A stretch of DNA of 33,201 nt, taken from Patescibacteria group bacterium (lineage in GTDB: Bacteria > Patescibacteriota > Microgenomatia > Daviesbacterales > UBA10151). Both the position numbers and the translations under genes were made by a program. Shown here piece after piece: positions 23,340 through 31,756 of this stretch. Each line of letters begins with the position of its first letter. Position 1 is the first letter of the stretch. The notes under the pieces were generated by a model that was not told the DNA's origin, made no database searches, and worked only from the letters and a program-made list of their open reading frames with translations. The stretch lies in contig JAHIVD010000018.1 of the NCBI GenBank assembly GCA_018816815.1, positions 1 through 33,201 of the forward strand. Direction: 5' to 3'.

Positions 23340-23977
23340 AATTTTTTTATTCTAGATTTTGCCCACTTTTTCTGTGTTTCTTTGTTGATTTTGCCTGATT
23401 CTGCCGTCATTTGTTCGTTTTTTCTTATCTCTTTCCAATTTCCTCTCTCCGGTTTCCCCAAGACTTTAGCAAATCTGTCTCTAAAAAACCTTGAAGCTTT
23501 TAATTTTGAATCAACCATCCATAATTTATTTCCAATAGAAAAAAATAAATAACCGCCATCCTTTTTATAGATTTTCTGTAACCGAGATAAATCAGAAATC
23601 TCTGATATATTCTCTTGTCCTTCCGGAATAATGTCTACAGGATCACCTTTAAATGGTAAAAGGTGTGTATGAGAATGAAAAACAGTTTGTCAAAGCTTGC
23701 CGTGTTCAAAAGTGCTGACTGAACCATAAGCTTTTAATAGAAATTCCGAAACTTTTTTGTATAAATTTAAAAATTCTTTAAATAAATTTTTAGAATATTC
23801 GCCAATACAAGATAAATGTGATTTAGGAATAATTAGAATATGTCCCCCAACAACAGGATTAGCATCGCAAACTATTCTAAAATTTTTAGTTTCTAAAAGC
23901 GGATACTTAAATGCTTAAGAAGACAGATCACAATGCGGACAATTCTTTATTATATTTTCTTCAGATAAATCTTCCAT
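23336..23977 (-). pseudogene. HIT-family nucleotide hydrolase with two in-frame stops
   Basis: A frame of 213 codons runs without frameshift from ATG 23975-23977 but is cut by TAA at codon 21 (23915-23917) and TGA at codon 96 (23690-23692). The encoded sequence is a HIT protein: CPHC near the start, then VCDANPVVGGHILIIPKSH, FEHG, and the histidine triad HSHTH. The TGA sits just before QTVFHSHTH, where HIT proteins commonly have Gly. A C-terminal part with SRFFRDRFAKVLG follows. Neighbouring genes use TGA as stop, so recoding to Gly is unlikely as a general rule. Recent decay or base-call errors fit best. It follows guaA by 2 bp, as if once the last gene of the purF operon. Confidence 0.85.
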
Positions 23978-23979
23978 TA

Positions 23980-25521
23980 TTATTCCCATTCCATAGTAGC
24001 TGGAGGTTTATTGGTAATGTCATAGACCACCCTGTTTATTTCTTTTACTTCATTAACAATCCTGGTTGAAATTTTTTCTAAAAGCCCGTATGGAAGTTTG
24101 GCAAAATTAGCGCTCATAGCATCTTGAGCTTCAATTGCTCTGATAGCAACTGTCTCACCGTATACCCGCCCGTCTCCTCTAACTCCTGTTGTTTTAATTC
24201 CTGTAAAAACTGCAAAGATTTGCCAAAGCGTTTTAAATAACTTTGTCTTTTGTATTTCTTCCTGAATAATTTTGTCGGCATTTCTTAGAATCTCCAGTTT
24301 CTCCTCAGTCACATCTCCAATAATTCTTACTGCTAGTCCCGGTCCTGGAAAAGGTTGTCTGTTTACTATTTTATCAGGCAATCCTAAAATCTTACCAATC
24401 TTTCTTACCTCATCTTTATAGAAATTTCTCAAAGGTTCAAGCAATATCAGATTCATCTTCGAAGGCAATCCTCCAACATTATGATGAGATTTAATTTTTT
24501 GAGAAAGTTTGCTTCCGGCGCTTTCTATTACATCAGGATAGATGGTGCCTTGCACTAAAAATGTAGCACCGGATTTCTTAGCCTCTTTTTCAAAAACATC
24601 AATAAAAGTTTTTCCAATGATTTTCCTTTTTTGTTCCGGATCTGTGACACCTTTTAGGTTTTTCAAAAAAATATCCTTGGCATCAACAACCTTAATTCCT
24701 ATTTTGTAGTGCTTTTTAAAAACTTTTCTTAGTGTCTTAGTTTCACCAGAGCGCATCAAACCAGAATCAATATAAACAGATTCCAGATTTTTACCAACTG
24801 CCCTGTGCACTAAAACCGCAGCAACCGATGAATCAACCCCTCCTGATAGTGCACAAATAGCTTTTCCGTTTCCAATGGTTTTTTTAATATCTAAAACAAG
24901 ACCGTCTGCAAACTCCTTGTCCATCTTAGAAGTTGAAATCCTTATCCCGCATATTTTTATAAATGTCTCCAATATAGTCATACCGTCTGGAGTATGAACA
25001 ACTTCAGGATGAAACTGAATTCCATAAATCTTTCTTTTTTTATCTTCTATTACGGCACAGGCAATTGTTTCAGTAGACGCCACAATTTTAAACTCCTTAG
25101 GAACAGATTCCACCACATCACCATGAGACATCCAAACCGGAATCAAATTATCAACTCTTTTCAGTAAATCAGAATCTCCAACTTTTTTTAATTTCCCGTC
25201 TTTTTTTAAAATAGCAGGACCGTATTCTTTGATTTTTCCTTGTTTAACATTTCCTCCCAAAAGATATACCATTAACTGCAGACCATAACAGATACCCAGA
25301 ATCGGAATTCCCAGCTTAAAAATCTTTTTGTCAATAGTTGGTGAATTTTTTTCATAAACTGACGCAGGACCTCCGGAGAAAATTATCCCTTTTGGTTTCA
25401 ATTGTTTAATTATTGTTAACACCCCGTCAGGTGAGACAATTTTACAATCCACTCCCAACTCTTTAATTCTTCTTGAAATCAAATGTGTTGTTTGTGATCC
25501 AAAATCAACAAGTATTATCAT
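23980..25521 (-). CDS. guaA: GMP synthase, glutamine-hydrolysing
   Basis: Aminates XMP to GMP. The 513-residue protein has the N-terminal class I glutaminase domain with Cys78 in GICYGLQL and the His/Glu pair in IQFHPEVVHT. The ATP pyrophosphatase domain has the P-loop ALSGGVDSSVAAVL. The dimerization domain ends with the family tail KPPATMEWE. It overlaps purQ by 4 bp. Placing guaA in the purF operon couples IMP synthesis to the GMP branch; guaB, needed to make XMP, is not in this window. Confidence 0.96.
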   Translation of the reverse strand: MIILVDFGSQTTHLISRRIKELGVDCKIVSPDGVLTIIKQLKPKGIIFSGGPASVYEKNSPTIDKKIFKLGIPILGICYGLQLMVYLLGGNVKQGKIKEYGPAILKKDGKLKKVGDSDLLKRVDNLIPVWMSHGDVVESVPKEFKIVASTETIACAVIEDKKRKIYGIQFHPEVVHTPDGMTILETFIKICGIRISTSKMDKEFADGLVLDIKKTIGNGKAICALSGGVDSSVAAVLVHRAVGKNLESVYIDSGLMRSGETKTLRKVFKKHYKIGIKVVDAKDIFLKNLKGVTDPEQKRKIIGKTFIDVFEKEAKKSGATFLVQGTIYPDVIESAGSKLSQKIKSHHNVGGLPSKMNLILLEPLRNFYKDEVRKIGKILGLPDKIVNRQPFPGPGLAVRIIGDVTEEKLEILRNADKIIQEEIQKTKLFKTLWQIFAVFTGIKTTGVRGDGRVYGETVAIRAIEAQDAMSANFAKLPYGLLEKISTRIVNEVKEINRVVYDITNKPPATMEWE

Positions 25522-26303
25522 AACTTCTCTTTCACGGATTCCACAATATTTTCAAAAAGCGGCAGGCCGTCTACTCTAACTCTACCGCGTCTCCAATTAG
25601 GATGTTGCTGCTCCCTTACAAAACATTCAGGATGCGGCATAAGCCCTAAAATCCTGCCTGTTGTGTCGCTCACTCCTACTATAGCATTCAAAGAGCCATT
25701 AGGATTATCCGGATAGTTTTGGGTAGAATTTCCCTTTCTTCTCACATACCTAAAAGCTACCAACTTCTGCGTCTCTATTTCTTTCATAGTTTTTTCGCTT
25801 GCCATGAATTTTCCCTCACCGTGTGCAATCGGATACCAAATAATTCCTTCAAGTCCTGTTAAAAATTTGCACTTACTTGATCTTTCAGCTTTTACTTTAA
25901 CCCATCTGCATTCAAAATGGCCTGAGTCATTATTAGTTAAAGTTACATCCATCTTACCAATATTCCTAAAAGGCAAAAGACCAGTCCGCACCAAAACTTG
26001 AAAACCATTGCAAACTCCAAGTACTGCCGTATCTTTCCTTTCGATAAATTTTTTCATTTCATCTCCTAAAAAAGATGTAAGTTCTATAGCTAAAATCTTT
26101 CCGGAAACTATATCATCTCCATAAGCAAACCCACCTGGCAAAGCAAGGATCTGATAATCACTCATTTTCCTTAGTCCTTTTCTTAATTCATTAACATGGA
26201 CTATCTCCGGATCACCGCCTGCAATCCCAAAAGCAAAAGCCATTTCTTCATCTCTATTTGTCCCATCTGCCTTTAAAACTAAAACTTTAGGTTTATTGTT
26301 CAT
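25518..26303 (-). CDS. purQ: FGAM synthase glutaminase subunit
   Basis: Releases ammonia from glutamine for PurL. At 261 residues it is a class I amidotransferase with Cys98 in LGVCNGFQVLVRTGLLP, the oxyanion segment LPGGFAYGDD and the His-x-Glu pair in LMPHPECF. It is somewhat longer than the B. subtilis type (227 residues). It overlaps both neighbours by 4 bp. Having a separate PurQ while PurL is fused to PurS-like modules is an unusual intermediate layout. Confidence 0.94.
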   Translation of the reverse strand: MNNKPKVLVLKADGTNRDEEMAFAFGIAGGDPEIVHVNELRKGLRKMSDYQILALPGGFAYGDDIVSGKILAIELTSFLGDEMKKFIERKDTAVLGVCNGFQVLVRTGLLPFRNIGKMDVTLTNNDSGHFECRWVKVKAERSSKCKFLTGLEGIIWYPIAHGEGKFMASEKTMKEIETQKLVAFRYVRRKGNSTQNYPDNPNGSLNAIVGVSDTTGRILGLMPHPECFVREQQHPNWRRGRVRVDGLPLFENIVESVKEKL

Positions 26304-26947
26304 AAATCTTGAATCTCCTTTATACTAAGTTCTTCAAAGCTATCTATTATTTTATCTGCTTTTTTTAACTCTTCCTTTTTATGTGTAGTAGTAATAGCTA
26401 TACACTTCATACCTGCAGCTTTTGCTGCTTGAATACCTTTTACAGCATCTTCAATAACAACACAATCCCGAGGATTTACTTTAAGTTTGTTTGCTGCTAA
26501 TAAAAAAATATCCGGAGCAGGCTTACCATTTTTAACTTCCTCAGTACATACTACTGCTTGAAATTTTTCCCTAATCCTCAGAGTTTCAAGAACCAGATTA
26601 ATGATTCTTAATGGAGCAGATGATGCCAATCCCAAAATAAATCCATTCTTTTTCAATATATTTATAAACTTCAGAGAACCTGGAATTGTTTGTATCTTAT
26701 CCTTTGCCAGTTCTTGAAATAATTCCCATTTCTCATCTTCGACTTTTTGAAGATCAAAACTACAATTAAACCTCTTAAACAAAGTCTTGAACATTACTCT
26801 ATCAGGGACCGCATTGAATTCACTAAGAATCTCTTGAGGTGAAATCTGAATTCCATATCTTAAAAGAACTTTACTTTCAGCTTCACAATGAATAGATAGA
26901 GTATCAGAAATTACCCCATCCATGTCAAAAATAATTGCATTGATCAT
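26300..26947 (-). CDS. HAD-superfamily hydrolase, beta-phosphoglucomutase-like
   Basis: Phosphatase or phosphomutase of HAD subfamily I, 215 residues. Asp8 and Asp10 lie in IIFDMDGVISDT, motif II is in LASSAPLRI, the Lys is in NGKPAPDIF, and motif IV is VVIEDAVKGIQAAKAAGM. A helical cap (about 15-80) follows the first motif. The sequence alone does not fix the substrate. It lies between purL and purQ with 4-bp overlaps on both sides, so it is made together with FGAM synthase. A role in purine nucleotide or PRPP-related phosphate removal is a guess from position. Confidence 0.88.
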   Translation of the reverse strand: MINAIIFDMDGVISDTLSIHCEAESKVLLRYGIQISPQEILSEFNAVPDRVMFKTLFKRFNCSFDLQKVEDEKWELFQELAKDKIQTIPGSLKFINILKKNGFILGLASSAPLRIINLVLETLRIREKFQAVVCTEEVKNGKPAPDIFLLAANKLKVNPRDCVVIEDAVKGIQAAKAAGMKCIAITTTHKKEELKKADKIIDSFEELSIKEIQDL

Positions 26948-29778
26948 CCAAATAACCTCCTCATCGGCTCATGCCAAACTTTTTTCAAATCATCAACACT
27001 GACTTTAAATAAATCTTTCACTTCTATTTCCTGTTTTGCTGTTGTTTTCCCTAAAATTTTGTATGGAATACTTTTAAAAAGCTTTTTTGCTGTTTTTTCA
27101 TTTTCAACCTCAACAATAAAGCACCCTGCTGTTTCATTAAATAATAGATAGTCAGGACAATTATCTATTACCGCTCCCATGTCCCCACCTACACACATTT
27201 CAAAAATTGCCCCGATAACTCCCCCCTCTGATACATCATGAACAGAAGAGACTTTTTCGGCTTTTATCGCACTGCTAACTAAAGTAAGAACTTTTGGCAA
27301 CAGTTTCAAATCTACTCTTGGTATAGAATCTGTCTCTACATTATTTACCTGATAATATACAGATCCTCCCAAATCATTATCTATCTTCCCAACCAAAACA
27401 ATTACTGACTTAATCTTTTTAAAATCAGCAGTCACAGTTTTTGCAGTGTCCGGAATTTTTCCCAGAACAGAAATACACAGTGTTGGTGGAATTTTAATAA
27501 TAGTTCCATCTTTTCCCCGATAAGTTGAAGACAAGCTATCTTTCCCGGAAATCACTGGAATTTTAAAAGTTCTCATAAAATCCACTACCGCATCAACTGA
27601 TCTATCAAGCGACCAAAGAGACTCTTCGTCCGGAAACGGCCAAATATAGTTATTAATTAAAGAGGCGTTTTGATAATCTCCTCCAACAGCAACAAAATTT
27701 GACAGGGCCTCGGTTGCTGCCCAAATACTGCCCCAGTATGGATCAATCTTATTAAGCGCAGGATTGATTCCGTGTGATATAACCACACCATATTTCTTGG
27801 AAAGGATAGGCCGCAGAACCGGGGAATCATTAGGTCCATCTAAATTAACTCCTGAAAAAGGCTGCAAGTCACAAGTCCCTTGAACAGAATGATCATATAG
27901 TCTCACAATTGGTTCTTTTGAACAAACATTGCCTTGAGATAGTACTTTCTTCAAAACCTTTACCCATTCTTTCTGATTTTTTGGAACTTTTTGAGCTTTA
28001 AACTTTAAACTTTGAACTCTGGACTCTAAACTTTGAACTTTGGACTTGCGCTTTGCTTGCAAAACCTTCTTTGGTAAACCATGATGTAAAAATTTCATAT
28101 CCAAATTTCCAACTAATTCTTTACCAAAATAAACATTCAACTTTTTACTGCCGTCAAATTCTCCCAAAACAGCAAATTCAACATTATTCCTTTTGCAAAC
28201 ACTTTTAAATTTTAAAAGATTCTTCTTTTGAAGAACTACAATCATCCTTTCCTGCGACTCTGATATCCAAATTTCCCAAGGAGATAAACCTTGATATTTT
28301 AAGGGAACATTCTTTATATCAACCCTAACTCCTAAACTTTCACCGATCTCACCAATAGCAGATGAAAATCCTCCGCCACCACAATCCTGCACTAATTTTA
28401 TTAAATCCTGATCTCTTGCTTCAAGAAGCGCATCAAACATACGTTTTTCTTCAATTGCATTCCCGATTTGCACCGCCGAAGAATGCATTGTATGAGTATC
28501 TGCAGTCATTTCCCCGGAAGAAAAGGTAGCACCATGAATCCCATCCCTACCAGTTTTACCTCCTACACATACTATTAAATCACCTTTTTTTGGCTTATCT
28601 TTTATCGCATATTTTTTTGGAATTATTCCATATGCTCCTACAATAACCGAAGGTCTTGCCCGGAAATCATTTTGGAAATGCACAGAACCATTATTAGTAG
28701 GAATCCCCATCCTATTTCCGTAATCCCTTACTCCGGCAACTACTCTTTTTAACAAATATTCGGGCGGAAGACATCCGTCAGGAAGCTCGGAAACTGGCAG
28801 GTCGATCGGGGCAAAACAGAAAATATCTGTTGAGGCAATATTTTTAGCTCCTTTGCCTGTTGCAGCAATGTCACGGAACACTCCGCCTGATCCGGTCATT
28901 GCTCCACCGTATGGTTCAATAGCTGACGGGGAATTGTGAGTTTCAACTTTACCGCAAATCCCGAAATCCTCATAAAAATCCATCACACCTGAGTTATCCT
29001 CAAATGCTGAAACAATATTTTTATTATGTTTTAAAGCCTCTTTTTTGATTCTCTCAATCAAAGGTTCTTTTTTCTTTCCGTCAACAATCAGGTTTGCTCT
29101 AAAAGTTTTGTGTCCTGAGTGTTCACTCCAAGTCTGGGCTAGGGTTTCCAATTCTAGATCAGTAGGATTTCTTTTTATCTTTCGGAAGTACTTTTGAATA
29201 GCCTGCATTTCTTCCAAAGAAAGAAAAAGTTTATATTTTGACAAATCCATAAGTTGGTGTTTATTAAGATTGATAATAGGAATAATTTTGGTTTTACCTG
29301 TTTGTCCTTTTAAAATAAGTGTCTGCGGTTCTTGTCTTACTATATGTTCTATCAGTGGATTATATAGCCTTAGTTTTTCCACTATCTGCAACGCGTCTTC
29401 TTTAGTTAATTTGCCGTAAAAGACATATTCAAAAGAGCAGTCACAAGCTTTCAATTTAACTCTTAAATCAGAAGCAGCTTTCATAATTGAATCCACTTCA
29501 GGATTCATTACTCCTGGTTGATAGGCTATTTCAATAGTCTTGGCTTCCACAGCAACAATTGGCTTATTAACTGCGTATTTTTGATTAAACGATTCAGATA
29601 ATAATTTTTTAGCTAACTTATCAGCATCTTTTTCTGATATTCCCTCTAGTCGGTAAACCCTGACAGTAGAAACCTTTTTTACGATTTTAATACTCAGTCT
29701 TTTATAAATATCGTTTAAGATGCTTTCGCCTTTTAAATCAGGACCAACTGTTGTTTTGACTCTGATTTTTTGTATCAT
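26944..29778 (-). CDS. purL: FGAM synthase, PurL with fused N-terminal PurS-like repeat
   Basis: Converts FGAR, ATP and glutamine-derived ammonia to FGAM. At 944 residues it is longer than small PurL (about 740) and shorter than large PurL (about 1300). Residues 1-165 look like two PurS-like modules: IRVKTTVGPDLKGESILNDI, then IEIAYQPGVMNPEVDSIM. The catalytic part starts at about 185, with LAQTWSEHSGHKTFRANL (usual SEHC is SEHS), ETHNSPSAIEPYGGA, TGGVFRD-like GSGGVFRDI, GGGGFSSAIGE, SGKDSLSSTYRG and HDVSEGG. The linker between the two halves, residues about 578-596, is encoded by a 7-bp tandem repeat. No separate purS is seen in the window. It overlaps purD and the HAD gene by 4 bp. Confidence 0.93.
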   Translation of the reverse strand: MIQKIRVKTTVGPDLKGESILNDIYKRLSIKIVKKVSTVRVYRLEGISEKDADKLAKKLLSESFNQKYAVNKPIVAVEAKTIEIAYQPGVMNPEVDSIMKAASDLRVKLKACDCSFEYVFYGKLTKEDALQIVEKLRLYNPLIEHIVRQEPQTLILKGQTGKTKIIPIINLNKHQLMDLSKYKLFLSLEEMQAIQKYFRKIKRNPTDLELETLAQTWSEHSGHKTFRANLIVDGKKKEPLIERIKKEALKHNKNIVSAFEDNSGVMDFYEDFGICGKVETHNSPSAIEPYGGAMTGSGGVFRDIAATGKGAKNIASTDIFCFAPIDLPVSELPDGCLPPEYLLKRVVAGVRDYGNRMGIPTNNGSVHFQNDFRARPSVIVGAYGIIPKKYAIKDKPKKGDLIVCVGGKTGRDGIHGATFSSGEMTADTHTMHSSAVQIGNAIEEKRMFDALLEARDQDLIKLVQDCGGGGFSSAIGEIGESLGVRVDIKNVPLKYQGLSPWEIWISESQERMIVVLQKKNLLKFKSVCKRNNVEFAVLGEFDGSKKLNVYFGKELVGNLDMKFLHHGLPKKVLQAKRKSKVQSLESRVQSLKFKAQKVPKNQKEWVKVLKKVLSQGNVCSKEPIVRLYDHSVQGTCDLQPFSGVNLDGPNDSPVLRPILSKKYGVVISHGINPALNKIDPYWGSIWAATEALSNFVAVGGDYQNASLINNYIWPFPDEESLWSLDRSVDAVVDFMRTFKIPVISGKDSLSSTYRGKDGTIIKIPPTLCISVLGKIPDTAKTVTADFKKIKSVIVLVGKIDNDLGGSVYYQVNNVETDSIPRVDLKLLPKVLTLVSSAIKAEKVSSVHDVSEGGVIGAIFEMCVGGDMGAVIDNCPDYLLFNETAGCFIVEVENEKTAKKLFKSIPYKILGKTTAKQEIEVKDLFKVSVDDLKKVWHEPMRRLFG
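27993..28048. repeat. Eight tandem 7-bp repeats inside purL
   Basis: Eight contiguous 7-bp units of the form RRACTYT on the plus strand: GAGCTTT, AAACTTT twice, GAACTCT, GGACTCT, AAACTTT, GAACTTT and GGACTTG. Three units make 21 bp, so the frame is kept and the protein shows a 7-residue period (KVQSLES, RVQSLKF, KAQKVPK) in the linker of PurL. Confidence 0.85.
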
Positions 29779-31130
29779 TTTTTCCTTCCTTGACTCCGCT
29801 CAGGCCTTCGACTCCGATGTTCAGATTCAAAAAGGCCTTGCATCCGATCAACGTCTCTTGCACCAATATCTGTTCTGTAATGTAAATTGTTTCCTTCGAT
29901 ATTCACCAGTTTCATCGCTTTATATGCTTTCCCTCTCGCTTCCAAAACATCTTTTCCGTCACCAACAATATATAATACTCTTCCGCCACTGACCACATAG
30001 TCCTTGTTTGCTTTTTTAATGCCTGCCCCGTAAACTTTAACTTCAGACTTGATTATTTTATCAATTCCTAAAATCTTTTTACCCTTAACTAATTGATAAT
30101 CAACCGGATAACCTTTTGCTACTGCCGCAACTGCTACTCTTACTTTTTTATCAACTTTAATTTTTAGTTTTTTTAGTCTACCCTTGGCGATTTCATTTGA
30201 CAAACTTAAAAAATCATTTTTTATTGAGGGTAGTAGTACCTGTGCTTCCGGATCTCCCCATCTGGCATTAAATTCAATAACATACACTTTGCTGTCAACT
30301 ACAATTCCACCCAAATATAAAACTCCTTTATATGGGCGTCCCTCAACCATTAAACCGTTAATGGTTTTTTCAAAAATCTTCTTCACTTGTTTTTGGATTT
30401 CTTTATCAACTATCATTGGACTAGAGACACACCCCATTCCGCCTGTATTTTCTCCCAAATCCCCATCATTTACTCTTTTATGATCTTGCGCAAAACCAAC
30501 TATATGAAAGTCTTTTCCGTCACATAACGCAAAAGCGGAAAATTCTTCACCAACCAACCATTCCTCCAAAAGAAAAGTTTCTCCGGCACTGCCAAATTTT
30601 TGCATTGCTTTTACCGCATCTATTGCTTCTTGGGCGCTGGGTGCAGGAATCACTCCCTTGCCTGCTGCCAAACCCGAGGCTTTAACAAACCATTTTAAAT
30701 CTTGATTTTTCTTAATAAAATTTATTCCTGCTTTTGTTGAGCGGAAAACATAAAATTTTGGAATCGGAATTTCATATTTAACCATGAATTCTCTTGCCCA
30801 AGCTTTATCCCATTCAATTTGTCCGGCTCTTTTAGTAGGACCTACTACATTAATCCCTTTAGCCAATAGCTTATCTGTTAGTCCTGCCTCAACAGCATTG
30901 TCCTGAGCTACATCTACCAAATCAATTTTATTTTCCTTACAAATTCTCAAAATTTCCTTGATACTTGTTGTTTTTAAATGCTGGTATGTGATTACAGGTT
31001 TTTTAACATTAATCTGCATTAAATCATTGCCAGGAACTGCTAGGATTTTTTTTACATTTCTACTTTGTGCATACTTATCAACCAATGCTGCTCCTCTTCC
31101 GCCACCGTCAATTACCAAAACAGTTTTCAT
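29775..31130 (-). CDS. purD: Phosphoribosylamine-glycine ligase (GAR synthetase)
   Basis: Joins glycine to phosphoribosylamine with ATP, step 2. The 451-residue ATP-grasp protein has the N-terminal VIDGGGRGAALVDKYAQS, ATP-grasp region FVKASGLAAGKGV, EEWLVGEEFSAFALCDG, HKRVNDGDLGENTGGMG, FNARWGDPEAQVLLP and C-terminal VAVAAVAKGYPVDY. The family normally ends near YRTDIGARDV; here about 20 more residues follow (ESEHRSRRPERSQGRKK), encoded by what looks like a genomic repeat. It overlaps purN and purL by 4 bp each. Confidence 0.94.
   Translation of the reverse strand: MKTVLVIDGGGRGAALVDKYAQSRNVKKILAVPGNDLMQINVKKPVITYQHLKTTSIKEILRICKENKIDLVDVAQDNAVEAGLTDKLLAKGINVVGPTKRAGQIEWDKAWAREFMVKYEIPIPKFYVFRSTKAGINFIKKNQDLKWFVKASGLAAGKGVIPAPSAQEAIDAVKAMQKFGSAGETFLLEEWLVGEEFSAFALCDGKDFHIVGFAQDHKRVNDGDLGENTGGMGCVSSPMIVDKEIQKQVKKIFEKTINGLMVEGRPYKGVLYLGGIVVDSKVYVIEFNARWGDPEAQVLLPSIKNDFLSLSNEIAKGRLKKLKIKVDKKVRVAVAAVAKGYPVDYQLVKGKKILGIDKIIKSEVKVYGAGIKKANKDYVVSGGRVLYIVGDGKDVLEARGKAYKAMKLVNIEGNNLHYRTDIGARDVDRMQGLFESEHRSRRPERSQGRKK
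29788..29819. repeat. Two related 15-17-bp units in the 3' end of purD
   Basis: CCTTGACTCCGCTCAGG (29788-29804) and CCTTCGACTCCGATG (29805-29819) are adjacent and related; both share CCTT-CGACTCCG with one gap. The minus-strand form CCTGAGCGGAGTCAAGG resembles short interspersed repeats that I recall from many bacterial genomes. Here it encodes the extra, Arg-rich C-terminus of PurD. Confidence 0.55.
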
Positions 31131-31756
31131 GATTCCTCCTTAAGTTTTTGACAGTCAGATGAACATAGTTTCACTAAAACATCTACATATAACTGATTCT
31201 CTTTATTTTTTAACCTTGCATATAAAGATTCAACGCTATCTCTGGATAGAACTTTCTCAAAACATCGTCCCAAAACAGGACCAAAATCTGTTTCATATGT
31301 AATAATGTGAACAGACGAACCAGCATATGTAGCTTTATTATCAAGGAAATTCTGCAAAGCCTTGTCAGTAAACATTTTTTTATTCCATAATCCATTTGTG
31401 CCATCTGGATTTTTTACAACACCATCAATTGTATCCGGAATAAGGCCCGGGTGCAGATTAAGAATTCTATTTTGATATGCACCTATCAATCCATCAGTCA
31501 AAAATTGTCTCCAACCGGCAAGTACAGCAATATCAATATTGTATTTTTTTAAAAGCAGCAATAATTTTTCTTTTTCTTGATTAATTTCTGTTGGGATACA
31601 ATATTTTCTCGCATACTCCAATCCAACTGCATCTTCCTTGTCACTAATAACAACAGCTATGCGACCGTTTATTTTCCCTGAATTTACCCCGTCAATGATT
31701 GCCTGAAGATTTGTTCCTGTACCAGCATTTGATATTAAAATAGCAATTCTTTTCAT
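31127..31756 (-). CDS. purN: GAR transformylase, folate-dependent (PurN)
   Basis: Transfers a formyl group from 10-formyl-tetrahydrofolate to GAR, step 3. The 209-residue protein has ISNAGTGTNLQAIIDG at the N-terminus, AVLAGWRQFL, ILNLHPGLIP with the catalytic Asn and His, and GSSVHIITYETDFGPV with the catalytic Asp. Between HPGLIP and GSSVH it has about 19 more residues than E. coli PurN, and the usual GxHAHxxAL segment is missing. It is thus a variant subfamily, still probably active. It overlaps purF and purD by 4 bp. Confidence 0.9.
   Translation of the reverse strand: MKRIAILISNAGTGTNLQAIIDGVNSGKINGRIAVVISDKEDAVGLEYARKYCIPTEINQEKEKLLLLLKKYNIDIAVLAGWRQFLTDGLIGAYQNRILNLHPGLIPDTIDGVVKNPDGTNGLWNKKMFTDKALQNFLDNKATYAGSSVHIITYETDFGPVLGRCFEKVLSRDSVESLYARLKNKENQLYVDVLVKLCSSDCQKLKEES

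Noticed and set aside
23690..23692. TGA as a glycine codon (Gracilibacteria/SR1-type code)
   Set aside because: TGA ends purF, purN, purD and the purP paralogue in 4-bp ATGA overlaps, and no other gene here has internal TGA. The same HIT gene also has a TAA, which the recoding would not explain.
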